Shown: positions 35,760 to 47,644, counted from the first letter of the stretch. The stretch: DNA of 64,000 bases from Cellulosimicrobium cellulans (GCF_016907755.1 NZ_JAFBCN010000001.1:3782001-3846000), one strand, 5' to 3'. Program-made: numbers and translations. The notes: generated from the sequence alone by a model not told the origin.

Positions 35760-36457
35760 CCCGCACCCCCGGCCGGGACGAGCGCGATCGTCCCGTCCCC
35801 GGCCACCGCCGCGAGCACGGCCGGGAGGTCGTCGACACCGACCAGGAGGTGGACCGTCGTCGGGCCGCCCACGACGAGCGTCCCCTCCCCCTCGTCGACC
35901 TGCGCGACGGTGACGCCGCCGACGAGCAGCTCGGGCTGCGGCGGCTCGTCGGCCGCGGCGGCACCCGGCTCGGCGCCGGCCGTCGGGACGGGTGTCTCGG
36001 GGACGTACCAGACGTCGACCGTCGCCCCGGCGACGATGCGCTCCGAGAGGCCCGTCGTCACGGGTACGGCGACGGCGCGCACCGCGAGGTCGGCCGCCGC
36101 ACCGAGCGAGGACGCGGGGACCAGCTCGCCCTCAGCGACGGTCCGCAGCACGACGGCCTCGTCCGGGAGCCCGTCCGCCGCGAGGAGGTAGCGGTCCGTC
36201 TGCGTGCCGAGCCGCACCTCCACCGCCCTCAGGTCCGCGGCGGTCACGGCCGTCCCGGGCGTGAGCGCCGCCCCGGCCGCGTAGACGGTGACGGTCCGGC
36301 TCGCGGTGCTCACGGCCCAGGACCCGAGGGCCACGGACAGCGCGACCACGACGATCCCCACGAGGAGCCGTGGGTCCTTCCAGCCGGGTCGCCTCAGGCG
36401 CGCGGCGGCACGTGGTGCCGGTTCGACCCGCACGGGTCGTTCCGTGGTCGTCGTCAT
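35756..36457 (-). CDS. SAF-domain membrane protein (CpaB-like)
   Basis: 233 residues. A basic cytoplasmic lead, one membrane span (about 31-50, LLVGIVVVALSVALGSWAVS) and an outer SAF domain (AGAALTPGTAVTAADLRAVEV, VLRTVAEGELVPASSL). This is the layout of CpaB/RcpC, a periplasmic partner in Flp pilus assembly. ATG 36457 has GGGGGAG upstream. First gene of the SAF-CpaE-DUF6912 operon. Confidence 0.8.
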   Translation of the reverse strand: MTTTTERPVRVEPAPRAAARLRRPGWKDPRLLVGIVVVALSVALGSWAVSTASRTVTVYAAGAALTPGTAVTAADLRAVEVRLGTQTDRYLLAADGLPDEAVVLRTVAEGELVPASSLGAAADLAVRAVAVPVTTGLSERIVAGATVDVWYVPETPVPTAGAEPGAAAADEPPQPELLVGGVTVAQVDEGEGTLVVGGPTTVHLLVGVDDLPAVLAAVAGDGTIALVPAGGAG

Positions 36458-36583
36458 CGATCTCCCCCTCGGTGGTCCGGCACGTCAGCCGTGCCGCGGC
36501 TTCATGATCCCCGGTCCGCGCCGCCCGTGGCGGAGCCTGTGGACGAGCGCCGGGTCGCGGCGCGCGCGTGCCAGACTGACGCC

Positions 36584-36799
36584 ATGGCCCAGCGGTTCCT
36601 CACCCTCGCCGACGTCACGGACGAGCTCAACATCTCGGCGGCGCAGGCGTACGCGCTCGTCCGCTCCGGGGAGCTCCCCGCGATCCAGGTGGGCGGCCGG
36701 GGGCAGTGGCGCGTCGAGGTCAGCGAGCTCGAGGCGTACATCCAGCGGATGTACGCCCAGACGCGCCAACGCATCGAGGCCGGCGACTTCGACGGCTGA
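36584..36799 (+). CDS. BldC-sized MerR-like helix-turn-helix protein
   Basis: 71 residues: one winged-helix DNA-binding domain (FLTLADVTDELNISAAQAYALVRSGELPAIQVGGRG, in part; WRVEVSELEAYIQ) and a short helix. Same size and fold class as BldC and excisionase-type regulators; no integrase is nearby, so a regulator is more likely. CAGACT 6 nt upstream of the ATG suggests a leaderless mRNA. Divergent from the SAF operon. Confidence 0.82.
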   Translation: MAQRFLTLADVTDELNISAAQAYALVRSGELPAIQVGGRGQWRVEVSELEAYIQRMYAQTRQRIEAGDFDG

Positions 36800-36882
36800 G
36801 CTCCCGTCGCGTCCTCGGGCTCGGCCTGAGACGACCTGGGCGGCCACGGCCGCGAGTCGTGCGCGCTCCCCCTGCACGCTCG

Positions 36883-37422
36883 TCATCGCGGGACGAACCC
36901 CGGTTCCGACTCGCTGACGCACAGGACGGCGGACCAGGGCACGACCCGCGCGCCGTGCCCGGTGCCGGGGGCGACCTCCAGGTCGACGTGGTCCTTGCCG
37001 ACGCGCGCGACCCAGCCGGGGAACGTCCCCGCGGGGGTCCGCACCTGGACCGGTCGGCGGTCGCGCATGAGCGCGCGCAGGGCGTGGCCGAGACCCAGTC
37101 GTGCCGACCGGGCCGACGGCGCGGGCTGTGCGTGACGGCCGACGCCCTGGACGGCGGCGATCGCCCCGGTCGGGACGAGGTGCTGACGCCGGGCGTCGCC
37201 CACGAGCACCCACTCCTCCGCCGCCTCGCGCAGCTCTCCGGTGACGGTCGACCCGTCGCGCAGCTCGAGCGTGACCGTGCCGGGCGTGCCGCGCAGCCGC
37301 TCGACGAGCGTGATCGTCGCGTGCTCGGCGCGGGTGAGGTCGGCGACGGCGGCGGCCCGGTCCTGCGACTCCGCGGCGGCGAGCTGTGCCGCGAGGTCGT
37401 CGAAGAGGGCGTCCCATCGCAC
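36883..37422 (-). CDS. Conserved actinobacterial protein of unknown function
   Basis: 179 residues from GTG 37422, chosen because TACGGT lies 6 nt upstream (37429-37434); the frame is open to 37470. A helical N-terminal part (WDALFDDLAAQLAAAESQDRAA) is followed by beta-rich repeats (TVTLELRDGSTVTGELREA, PVQVRTPAGTFPGWVARVGKDHVDLEV, in part) resembling small-barrel modules. No signal peptide or catalytic motif. Convergent with the HTH gene. Confidence 0.65.
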   Translation of the reverse strand: MRWDALFDDLAAQLAAAESQDRAAAVADLTRAEHATITLVERLRGTPGTVTLELRDGSTVTGELREAAEEWVLVGDARRQHLVPTGAIAAVQGVGRHAQPAPSARSARLGLGHALRALMRDRRPVQVRTPAGTFPGWVARVGKDHVDLEVAPGTGHGARVVPWSAVLCVSESEPGFVPR

Positions 37423-37428
37423 CGGGAC

Positions 37429-37434
37429 ACCGTA
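37429..37434 (-). promoter_or_regulatory. -10 element of leaderless unknown gene
   Basis: Minus-strand TACGGT, 6 nt before GTG 37422. Confidence 0.55.
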
Positions 37435-37486
37435 GCGGTCCCGCGCACCGGCGACCCCCGCCGTGTCCACATCACGAGAAGCCCTC

Positions 37487-37515
37487 TGGACAGCCGGGCC
37501 GGGTCGCGCTTAGAT
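37487..37515 (+). promoter_or_regulatory. Promoter of the LysM gene
   Basis: TGGACA (37487-37492) and TTAGAT (37510-37515) are 17 bp apart, a good vegetative-type promoter and one of the clearest in the window. Confidence 0.65.
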
Positions 37516-37526
37516 CGACCTGTCGC

Positions 37527-37556
37527 GATCAAACGACATCAAACGACATCAAGGGC
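37527..37556 (+). promoter_or_regulatory. Three 10-bp tandem repeats downstream of the LysM promoter
   Basis: GATCAAACGA, CATCAAACGA and CATCAAGGGC are head to tail, in phase with the helix, just past the expected transcription start. AT-rich direct repeats of this period are the kind of site bound cooperatively by BldC-like proteins. Confidence 0.55.
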
Positions 37557-37589
37557 CGTCCTCCACGGACGGCCGCGCAGGGGGCACCG

Positions 37590-38618
37590 ATGGACCGTCG
37601 CACCGCCGTACCCGCACGAGCCGGGGGGATCGCCGTCCTCCTCGCGCTCCTCCTCGTCATGAGCGGCGCCGTGACGGCGCTCTCGCTCCGCGCTGAGCAC
37701 CTCGCCGGCACCCTCTCCGGCGCCCGCCCGGAGCCCTACGTGGAGCTTCTCGCGGTGGCGCTCGGCGCCGTGGCAGCCACCTGGGTGGGCGTCAGCGCGC
37801 TCCTCGGCCTGGGCTGCGTCGTCGTGCGTGCCGTGGGTCGATCGTGGGGAGCCGGAGAACGGCTCGTCCTGCGCGTGGCGCCGGCCGTCGTCCGCCGGGC
37901 CGTGCGGGCCGGCGTGGGGCTGACCGTGGGGGCGGGCCTCGTCCTCGCCGGAGGGACCGCGCAGGCCGCCACGACCCCCGACGCCGACCCCGGCGTCGTG
38001 GCGGTCGACCTGGGGTGGCAGACCTCGGCGTCCGCCCCCGAGCCGGCCGCACCCGCGGAGCCCGCTCCGCACCCGACGGACGCGTCTGTCCCCGCGCCCT
38101 CGCACGCCCCCTCCGTGCCGACGTCGGCCACCGCCCAGCCGGCGCCCGCGGTCACCGTCCCGGTCCCGGAGTCGCCCGACCCCGCGACCACCGCGACCAC
38201 CGCGCCGGCCGCACCGTCGACACCACCGGGCGCCCCGGACGCTCCGAGTACCGCACCGACCCCGCCGTCGACCCCCGCCGCGGCCTCGGCCCCGGACCGG
38301 GCGACGGCCCCGGGCACCGCGCCGACTGCGGGCACCTCCGCGCCCGCACGTGCACCGCAGGCCCCGAGCGCCGCGGCCGCGCAGCGTGACGCGGCACTCA
38401 CGGTGGTGCGTGACGTCGCGGCGGACGGGCCGCGCGAGGTCGTCGTCGTGCGCGGCGACTCGCTCTGGTCGATCGCCGCACGCCACCTGCCGGACGGCGC
38501 GTCCGACGCGCAGGTCGCCGACGCGGTGCAGCGCTGGTACGCCGCGAACGCCGAGGTCGTCGGCGACGACCCCGACCTCGTCCGCCCCGGCCAGGTGCTC
38601 GTCGCACCGAGCTCCTGA
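37590..38618 (+). CDS. LysM-domain membrane protein
   Basis: 342 residues. Two to three N-terminal spans (GGIAVLLALLLVMSGAVTAL, ELLAVALGAVAATWVGVSAL, GVGLTVGAGLVLAGGTAQA) are followed by a long Pro/Ala/Thr spacer (about 130-265) and a C-terminal LysM domain (VVVRGDSLWSIAARHLPDG, WYAANAEVVGDDPDLVRPGQVL, in part). The domain would bind peptidoglycan from the outer face. GGGG stands 6 nt before ATG 37590. It precedes the Rv3235-family gene and secA, a setting I recall from Micrococcales. Confidence 0.85.
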   Translation: MDRRTAVPARAGGIAVLLALLLVMSGAVTALSLRAEHLAGTLSGARPEPYVELLAVALGAVAATWVGVSALLGLGCVVVRAVGRSWGAGERLVLRVAPAVVRRAVRAGVGLTVGAGLVLAGGTAQAATTPDADPGVVAVDLGWQTSASAPEPAAPAEPAPHPTDASVPAPSHAPSVPTSATAQPAPAVTVPVPESPDPATTATTAPAAPSTPPGAPDAPSTAPTPPSTPAAASAPDRATAPGTAPTAGTSAPARAPQAPSAAAAQRDAALTVVRDVAADGPREVVVVRGDSLWSIAARHLPDGASDAQVADAVQRWYAANAEVVGDDPDLVRPGQVLVAPSS

Positions 38619-38645
38619 CGACCGCCCGCCACGAAGGAGCCGACC

Positions 38646-39245
38646 ATGACCGCTCCCCTGCTGACCGCCGCGGACGTCCGGCCCGCGACCGACGTCGCCG
38701 CCCCGTCGCACCGTCGTGCTGCTGCCCCCGCGTCGCCCGAGCTGCCCGCGCGACCCGCCCGCTCCACGAGCGTGCCCGCCGAGCCGCCCGCCCGCCTGCT
38801 GCGCTGCGTCGGCGAGCGCCTCGTCCCGACGATGGACCTGACGGACGTCACGACCGCACGGGCACCGCAGCACGTCGTGCGGGGCCGCCCCCTCGCACCC
38901 CCGACCGCACCGCTCCCGCTCCCGGACCCGACGGCCCTGTGCTGCGCCGTCGTGCGGGCCGCCGTCGAGGTCGTCCGCGGCGAGCGCACCGTGGGCCAGC
39001 TCGCCCGGTGGGTGTCGCCCGAGATCTACGAGACGCTCGCCCGGCGGTCGCGTCTCGTCGCCGACGGCCCACGCCCGACGACGACGCGGCCCGTCGCCGT
39101 GCGCCGCGCCCGCGTGCTGCGGATCGGCGACGGCGTCGCGGAGGGCACCGTCGTGGTCGAGGACGGCGACCGCGTCCGGGCCGCGGCGGCGCGGCTCGAG
39201 GCGCGCCGCGGCACGTGGCGCGTGGTCGCGCTCGAGATCGGGTGA
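38646..39245 (+). CDS. Rv3235-family protein
   Basis: 199 residues. The first 90 are Pro/Ala-rich and disordered; the C-terminal 110 (ALCCAVVRAAVEVVRGERTVGQLARWVSPEIYETL, in part; RVLRIGDGVAEGTVVVEDGDRVRAAAARLE) match the Rv3235 family found next to secA in actinobacteria. GAAGGAGCC precedes ATG 38646. Function unknown; a link to secretion or wall growth is only from context. Confidence 0.82.
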   Translation: MTAPLLTAADVRPATDVAAPSHRRAAAPASPELPARPARSTSVPAEPPARLLRCVGERLVPTMDLTDVTTARAPQHVVRGRPLAPPTAPLPLPDPTALCCAVVRAAVEVVRGERTVGQLARWVSPEIYETLARRSRLVADGPRPTTTRPVAVRRARVLRIGDGVAEGTVVVEDGDRVRAAAARLEARRGTWRVVALEIG

Positions 39246-39262
39246 GCGGACCTCACCCCGCA

Positions 39263-39311
39263 CGACGACGGCGGGGCGCGCCACCAGTGGTGGCACGCCC
39301 CGCCGTCGTCG
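39263..39311. terminator. Bidirectional terminator between Rv3235-family gene and secA
   Basis: 23-bp arms with one mismatch (39263-39285 with 39289-39311) and an AGT loop separate the convergent genes. Confidence 0.85.
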
Positions 39312-39345
39312 GTCCCGTCACGGCGCAGGCCGGACGGGAGGAGGG

Positions 39346-42423
<3,078 letters not shown>

Positions 42424-42530
42424 GCAGGACTCCCGTATCGATCGGTGCCCGGGCCGGGTGGTCCGGGAGCAGCGCCGACGCTCTCCCGCGCGGGCGCGCA
42501 CGGCAGCGGACGTCGGCAACGTCACACAAC

Positions 42531-42536
42531 ATCGTA
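42531..42536 (-). promoter_or_regulatory. Probable -10 of secA
   Basis: Minus-strand TACGAT about 108 nt before the GTG. The -35 is weak (TCCGAC at 17 bp). A long leader would follow; secA leaders are often regulatory, but nothing specific was recognised. Confidence 0.4.
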
Positions 42537-42639
42537 GGCGAGTCGGAGCGACGTCGGACCCGTCCGGGTTTCGCCGACGACGAACCTCGCCGGCGAGACC
42601 CGCGCCAGGGTACGACGACAGGGCGTCCTCCGGCGGTCC

Positions 42640-42660
42640 CGCCCACCGTCAGGGTGGGCG
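42640..42660 (-). terminator. Terminator after the YcaQ-like gene
   Basis: CGCCCACC/GGTGGGCG, an 8-bp stem with a GTCAG loop, 4 nt past the stop. Confidence 0.6.
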
Positions 42661-42663
42661 TCG

Positions 42664-43896
42664 TCAGGCGGCCGCCACCTCGGCGGCCAGGGCCGGGGCC
42701 AGGTCTCCCGACGGCGCGACGTCGACCTCGGGCACCCCCAGCCAGCCCCCGAGCACGCGGAGCTCCGCGGCGAGCCGCGCCGCCGTCCCCTCTCCCGCCG
42801 CCTGCTCGCGGTGCGCCGACAGCACGCGCAGGACGCCCGCCCGCCGGTCGGCCTTGAGGTCCACCCGCGCCGTGAGGTCCTCGCCCTCGAGGAACGGCAG
42901 GACGTAGTAGCCGTGCACCCGCTTGGGCGCCGGCACGTAGATCTCGATCCGGTAGTGCACGTCGAACAGCCGCTCGAGCCGCGTGCGCTCGAACACGAGC
43001 GGGTCGAACGGGTTGAGCAGGGTCGTCGCCGTCGCCCGACGCGGGAGCGCGGCGTCCGCGTGCAGGTACGTGGGCTCGTCCCAGCCCCGCACCGTCACCG
43101 GCCGCAGCGTCCCGGCCTCGACGAGCTCGTCGAACGCCGTCCGCACCGCGGGACCGCGGAGCCGGAAGTAGTCCTTGAAGCAGCGCAGCGTCCCCACGCC
43201 GTGCGCGCGCGCACCGATCTCGAGGAGAGCCCGGACGGCGTCGGCGTCCGTGACGGGCGGCGCCGCGAGGACCGCCGGCGGCAGCACGCGTTCCGTGAGG
43301 TCGTAGCAGCGCTCGAACGCGCCGTTGCGGCGCGCGGACGTGATCTCCCCGGTGAAGAACAGGAACTCGAGCGCGCGCTTGGCGACGGTCCAGTTCCAGC
43401 CCCACTGGGACCGGTCCCGCGGGTGCGCCCGGCCCTCGGCCTCCAGGATCTCGTGCACCTCGCTCGCCGTGATCGGGCCGCGCTCGGTGACGAGGCGGCG
43501 CACGTCCTCCACGGCCTCGGAGTGGCTCATCTCGACCGCGCTGATGGTCCCCCACGCCTCCGTCCGGTACCGACGGCGGCGCCACTCCAGCAGCGGCCAC
43601 GTGCTGGGCGGGACGTACGACGCGACGTGCGCCCACGTCTCCACGAGCCGGCGCGGGGCACGACCCGCCGCGCGGTCCAGCAGCGCCGTGTCGTACGGGC
43701 CGAGGCGCGCGTACAGCGGCATGAGGTGCGCCCGCGCGAGCACGTTCACCGAGTCGATCTGCAGCAGCCCGAGGCGGTCGATCACCCCCTGGACCTGCCG
43801 CATCGTCGGGGCCCGCCCGCCCGTCCCGTCGTACGGACGCTCGCGGTGCAGCCCCTGCGCGGCGAGCGCGACGCGGCGCGCCTGGGACAGGGACAT
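42664..43896 (-). CDS. HTH_42 winged-helix protein, YcaQ/AlkX-like DNA glycosylase
   Basis: 410 residues. The family (DUF1006/HTH_42) includes E. coli YcaQ, which unhooks DNA interstrand crosslinks. The region RLGLLQIDSVNVLARAH near residues 40-56 holds the catalytic QxD-type motif in its YcaQ form. Three winged-helix units follow (for example GPITASEVHEILEAEG). ATG 43896 has GAGG about 10 nt upstream. Compare the second family member at 56437, which has a QSQ motif. Confidence 0.8.
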   Translation of the reverse strand: MSLSQARRVALAAQGLHRERPYDGTGGRAPTMRQVQGVIDRLGLLQIDSVNVLARAHLMPLYARLGPYDTALLDRAAGRAPRRLVETWAHVASYVPPSTWPLLEWRRRRYRTEAWGTISAVEMSHSEAVEDVRRLVTERGPITASEVHEILEAEGRAHPRDRSQWGWNWTVAKRALEFLFFTGEITSARRNGAFERCYDLTERVLPPAVLAAPPVTDADAVRALLEIGARAHGVGTLRCFKDYFRLRGPAVRTAFDELVEAGTLRPVTVRGWDEPTYLHADAALPRRATATTLLNPFDPLVFERTRLERLFDVHYRIEIYVPAPKRVHGYYVLPFLEGEDLTARVDLKADRRAGVLRVLSAHREQAAGEGTAARLAAELRVLGGWLGVPEVDVAPSGDLAPALAAEVAAA

Positions 43897-44005
43897 CGAC
43901 TCGGACCTCGACGGCGTGGCGACCACCCCCCGATCCTGCCCTGCCCCACCCACACGCCCGCCCCTGTCCACCAGGACCGCCTGGTCGGCCGGGCGCGGAC
44001 AGCAC

Positions 44006-44040
44006 GACGCGCCCGGACCCGAGGAGGGGCCGGGCGCGTC
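44006..44040 (-). terminator. Terminator after hpf
   Basis: GACGCGCCCGG (44006-44016) pairs with CCGGGCGCGTC (44030-44040), with CCC/GGG extending into the loop. It lies 9 nt past the hpf stop. Confidence 0.75.
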
Positions 44041-44048
44041 GGTGCGGG

Positions 44049-44702
44049 TCAGGCGGTCTTCTCGACCGCGGCGTCGGCGCAGTCGCAGGACGTGTCGAGC
44101 GCGACGACCCCGTACGTCCAGCCGCGGCGCCGATAGGCGACGGACGGGCGCGAGGTCTCGACGTCGACGAAGAGGAAGAAGTCGTGACCGACCATCTCCA
44201 TCTCGTACAGCGCGTCGTCCACGGTCATGGGTTCCGCGGAGTGCAGCTTCTGCCGGATGACGACGGGCGAGTCGCCGAGGGTCGTCTCGACGGCCTCCCC
44301 GGGCTCGCTGGGCGCGGTCGGCGCCGGCGGCGGGGGTGCGGCGTGCGCTGCCGGGTCGTAGGGGCGCACGTCGACGGGCGGCACGACGGTGTGGTTGCGG
44401 TGGTCCTTGCGACGGTCGCGGGCACGGCGCAGGCGCTCGGCGAGCTTGTCCATAGCGAGGTCGAGGGCGCCGAACCGGTCGTCTGCCGCTGCCTCGGCGC
44501 GGACGACGGGTCCCTTGGCGCGCACGGTCAGCTCGACGCGTTCGCGGACCCCGGAGAGCCTCGGGTTGTTCTCGTGGGTGACCTCGACGTCCACGCGCTG
44601 CGCCGTGGGCGCGAGCTGCTGGACCTTGGCGAGCTTGTCCTCCACGTGCCGGCGGAAGCGGTCTGCCACTTCCGTGTGCCTGCCGACGACGACGATCTCC
44701 AT
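44049..44702 (-). CDS. hpf: Long-form ribosome hibernation promoting factor
   Basis: 217 residues. The N-terminal S30EA domain (1-100, beginning MEIVVVGRHTEVADRFRRHV) binds the 30S; an acidic/Pro spacer (100-150) leads to the C-terminal dimerisation domain (IRQKLHSAEPMTVDDALYEM, HDFFLFVDVETSRPSVAYRR, ending YGVVAL) used to form 100S ribosomes. ATG 44702 has CGGAGG 7 nt upstream. A ragged Cys pair (SCDCADAA) ends the protein. Confidence 0.93.
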   Translation of the reverse strand: MEIVVVGRHTEVADRFRRHVEDKLAKVQQLAPTAQRVDVEVTHENNPRLSGVRERVELTVRAKGPVVRAEAAADDRFGALDLAMDKLAERLRRARDRRKDHRNHTVVPPVDVRPYDPAAHAAPPPPAPTAPSEPGEAVETTLGDSPVVIRQKLHSAEPMTVDDALYEMEMVGHDFFLFVDVETSRPSVAYRRRGWTYGVVALDTSCDCADAAVEKTA

Positions 44703-44774
44703 GTGAGCCTCCGCGAGGATCTTGTGCGGCGCCCGGCTCGATGCGTCCGAGCGCCTCGTTCGGATTCGGTAGGA

Positions 44775-44792
44775 GCACCCGTTCCCGGGTGC
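44775..44792 (-). promoter_or_regulatory. Hairpin in the hpf upstream region
   Basis: GCACCCG/CGGGTGC with a TTCC loop lies about 75 nt before the hpf ATG, in a 273-nt gap that otherwise shows no gene. It could be part of a leader RNA. Purpose unknown. Confidence 0.35.
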
Positions 44793-44975
44793 GGTGGGCT
44801 ACCACCTCCTTGCGGCGCGAGGCCGCGCGCTCGGTACGCTCGCGCGGCGTCGGACGTGCCCTGCACCTCCGTCGTCCGCGGCGACTGGCCCTCAGACTAA
44901 CCCGCGGTGCGGGGTGTCGGCAGCACCAACGGGAGGGGAACCGGAGGACCTTCGACCCGCACGCCCCGTCGGGCG

Positions 44976-45746
44976 TCACCCCGTCCCGTCGGGCGCCTGC
45001 CGACGCGTCGACGGCGCGGGTGTCGCGGCCAGCACGAAGGCTCCCAGCACGGGTATCCCGGCGCCCAGGAGGGCGTCCTCGCACGCGGCGAGCGTCGCCC
45101 CGGTGGTGAGGACGTCGTCGACGAGGAGGCACGGGAACCCGTCCTGCACGGCCGCGCGCGCCCGGCGTCCGGTCACCGGACCCGCCGCGAGACGGACCGC
45201 CCCGAGGCGGGCACCGCGCGCCCGGGAGCCGAGACCGGCCTGGTCGCGCACCGGTCCCCGCTGCACGAGCAGGGACGCGGTCCGCGCCGGTGCCCCCGAG
45301 GCGACGAGGCCTACGGCGACGGCCCGCGCGAGCACCGTGACGGGGTCGCGTCCGCGCACCCGGCGCGCGGCTGCCGACGTCGGCGCGGGCACGACCAGGA
45401 CCGGGCCCGGCGGTGCGCCGCCGCGGGTGCCGAGGACCTGTCCCAGCGCGGTTCCCGCTCGTCTCGCGACGGTTCCCAGCGGGCGGTCGAGGTCGGCCCG
45501 GCCGCGGTCCTTCCAGGCGACGACCACGCCGCGCACCGGGCCCGCGTAGTGCGCCGGGGCCCAGACGGGGAGGGGTGGCACGCCGTCGAGCCGGTCGAGG
45601 CGCGGGGCCGCGAGCTCGCGGCGCCGCAGCGGGGCGCCCAGGGGCGCGAGGCAGTCGGGGCACCACCGGACGTCGGGACGGTCGCACCCGGGGCACGCGA
45701 CCGGCAGCGCGACGCGCGCGACGTCGTCGAGAGCACGGAGGAGCAC
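44976..45746 (-). CDS. comF: ComF-family phosphoribosyltransferase-like protein
   Basis: 256 residues. An N-terminal zinc finger CPGC...CPDC (about 18-32) and a C-terminal PRTase domain with CLLVDDVLTTGATL. The family supports DNA uptake in competent bacteria, but is widespread in non-competent ones, where its role is unclear. GTG 45746 was chosen because CATGCT lies 6 nt upstream (45753-45758), the leaderless pattern of this window. Downstream of mtrAB-lpqB, the usual actinobacterial order. Confidence 0.85.
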   Translation of the reverse strand: MLLRALDDVARVALPVACPGCDRPDVRWCPDCLAPLGAPLRRRELAAPRLDRLDGVPPLPVWAPAHYAGPVRGVVVAWKDRGRADLDRPLGTVARRAGTALGQVLGTRGGAPPGPVLVVPAPTSAAARRVRGRDPVTVLARAVAVGLVASGAPARTASLLVQRGPVRDQAGLGSRARGARLGAVRLAAGPVTGRRARAAVQDGFPCLLVDDVLTTGATLAACEDALLGAGIPVLGAFVLAATPAPSTRRQAPDGTG

Positions 45747-45883
45747 CGGACCAGCATGCCCGCGGCCCGTCCGCGGGCGGGCGCAGGGCGTGGACCCTGT
45801 GGATGACGGCGGCCCACGGGCCGGACCGGCGACCGGCGACCGAGCCTGTGGTCCGGCCCCGACGGCGGCGGTCCGCGCCCCGG

Positions 45884-47644
45884 TCAGCCCGGGTAGGTGG
45901 GCAGGCGCACCTCGGTCGCGACCTTCGTCCAGAGCGTCGAGGTGCCCGCCGCGTAGAGGCTGCTGTCGCTCGTCCCGACGAGGGCCGTGGCGATGCCGGT
46001 CGCCGAGGCGAGGGACACGGCGTCCTCGACCGGCGACGCGGCCGCCGTCGGCCCACCGACGGGCACGCGCTGCACGACAGGCTCGGCCGTACCGGCGGTG
46101 CGGCCGAGCACCCCCAGCAGGGCACGGTCCATCCACGTGACCTGGGTGGCGGCGACCACGGGCTGCCCCACGCGGACCGGCTCCGAGAGCTGGGTCGGGC
46201 GACCGGCCTCGTCGCGGACGATGCCGGCGACCTGGATCTGCGCCCCGCTCCCGGCGTCGCTCACGACGGCGACCCGCGCGCCGTCCGGCGCCACGCGCAC
46301 CGACATGATCGTGCGGCCCTCGAGCCAGGGGGCCGCGACGGTGGAGACCGCCGCGTCGGACCCCGCGTCGCGGAGGTCGACGACCTGCAGCGTGCCGTCC
46401 TGGACCTGCGGCCCGCTCCACAGGTACTGGAATCGGTCGATCGTCGGGGCGAGCAGGTTCGACCCGGTGAGCAGCGTCGTCGGACCGGACTCCGCGGTGG
46501 GCGCCGTGACGATGCGGCTCGCCCCGTCCCGGACCACGTACGTCGCGTCGACGGACCGCCCGCGGAACGCGAGCGCGGTCGGCTGGAGCCCGGCGAGCGG
46601 CGCGGCGGACGCGACGGCCTTGGTCGTGCGGCCCTCGAGGCTCATGATCTGGTCCCCGGCCAGGACGACGGGGTCGTCCGGGGTGGTCGCGACGCCGATG
46701 GTCGGGACCTCGTCCGCGGAGAGGGTGGAGCCGCCCACGCCGACCGTGATCTCGACCCGCCCTCCGAGCGAGGCCTGGAGCTGGGCCAGCAGGAGGGCGC
46801 GGTCGGCGGACGACGCCTCGGCCACGGGCTCGTTGAGCGGGACGATGACGGCGCCCTCCCCCGGCGGGACCGAGTCGATGCTCAGCGCGGTGCCCTCGGG
46901 GGCGACGGTCGACACGGAGCCGGCGAGCCACTCCGCCGGCCCGCGCAGCGTCTCGCGCACCGCGAGCGCCTGCCAGTTGCGGCTGGGGAACCAGCGCGCG
47001 TCGGGCACGAGGTAGGCGCGGTCGATCGTCGGGAAGTAGAGGTTGACCTGCTTGTACGTCTGCGCGAAGTTCGTCTCCGTGATGGTCAGGCCGTCGTCGA
47101 CCGTGTCGATGCGCCACTGGTCGTCGTCGTCGCGCACGAGCCCGTAGGAGATCTCGATGGTCTGACCGGGGACCTGCTCGGTGTAGACGCCGTGCTCGTC
47201 GACGGTGCCGATCAGCTCCGCGGTCGTGCGGACCGTCGTCGTGCCGTCCTCGAGCGTCGACTCGTCCACGACGAGCTCCGGCTCGCCCGAGAGGATCGCG
47301 ACCTGGGCGAGGGGGGACCACTCCTCCTGCACCTCGGACGTGAGGAACTCCGAGGCGACGTCGAAGGAGCTCCGCGCACCCTGGGCCTGCGCCGCGAGGA
47401 AGCCCTGGACGATCTGGGTCGGCGACGCGTCCCGGATCGGGGCCGCGGCGCTGACGAACGGCTGGCCCGGGTCCTCCGGGGTGGCCTGCCCCTCCGTGAC
47501 GGGCCCGGAGGTCGGGATCGACGCGCACGCGCCGAGCGCCGCGACCAGCGCCGTCGCGAGCCCGGCGGCGAGCGCGCGCCCGGCCCGTCGGCGCAGGGTC
47601 CGACCACGCGGTGTCGGACCGCGCAGCGTCCCGGTCGTGGTCAT
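45884..47644 (-). CDS. lpqB: MtrAB-associated lipoprotein LpqB
   Basis: 586 residues. Signal with lipobox LGAC (Cys about 40), GerMN/sporulation-type domain (about 250-330, RDALLLAQLQASLGG-like) and a C-terminal beta-propeller (IMSVRVAPDGARVAVVSD). LpqB modulates the MtrB kinase from outside. ATG 47644 overlaps the mtrB stop as ATGA and has GGAGGCGCG before it. Confidence 0.92.
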   Translation of the reverse strand: MTTTGTLRGPTPRGRTLRRRAGRALAAGLATALVAALGACASIPTSGPVTEGQATPEDPGQPFVSAAAPIRDASPTQIVQGFLAAQAQGARSSFDVASEFLTSEVQEEWSPLAQVAILSGEPELVVDESTLEDGTTTVRTTAELIGTVDEHGVYTEQVPGQTIEISYGLVRDDDDQWRIDTVDDGLTITETNFAQTYKQVNLYFPTIDRAYLVPDARWFPSRNWQALAVRETLRGPAEWLAGSVSTVAPEGTALSIDSVPPGEGAVIVPLNEPVAEASSADRALLLAQLQASLGGRVEITVGVGGSTLSADEVPTIGVATTPDDPVVLAGDQIMSLEGRTTKAVASAAPLAGLQPTALAFRGRSVDATYVVRDGASRIVTAPTAESGPTTLLTGSNLLAPTIDRFQYLWSGPQVQDGTLQVVDLRDAGSDAAVSTVAAPWLEGRTIMSVRVAPDGARVAVVSDAGSGAQIQVAGIVRDEAGRPTQLSEPVRVGQPVVAATQVTWMDRALLGVLGRTAGTAEPVVQRVPVGGPTAAASPVEDAVSLASATGIATALVGTSDSSLYAAGTSTLWTKVATEVRLPTYPG

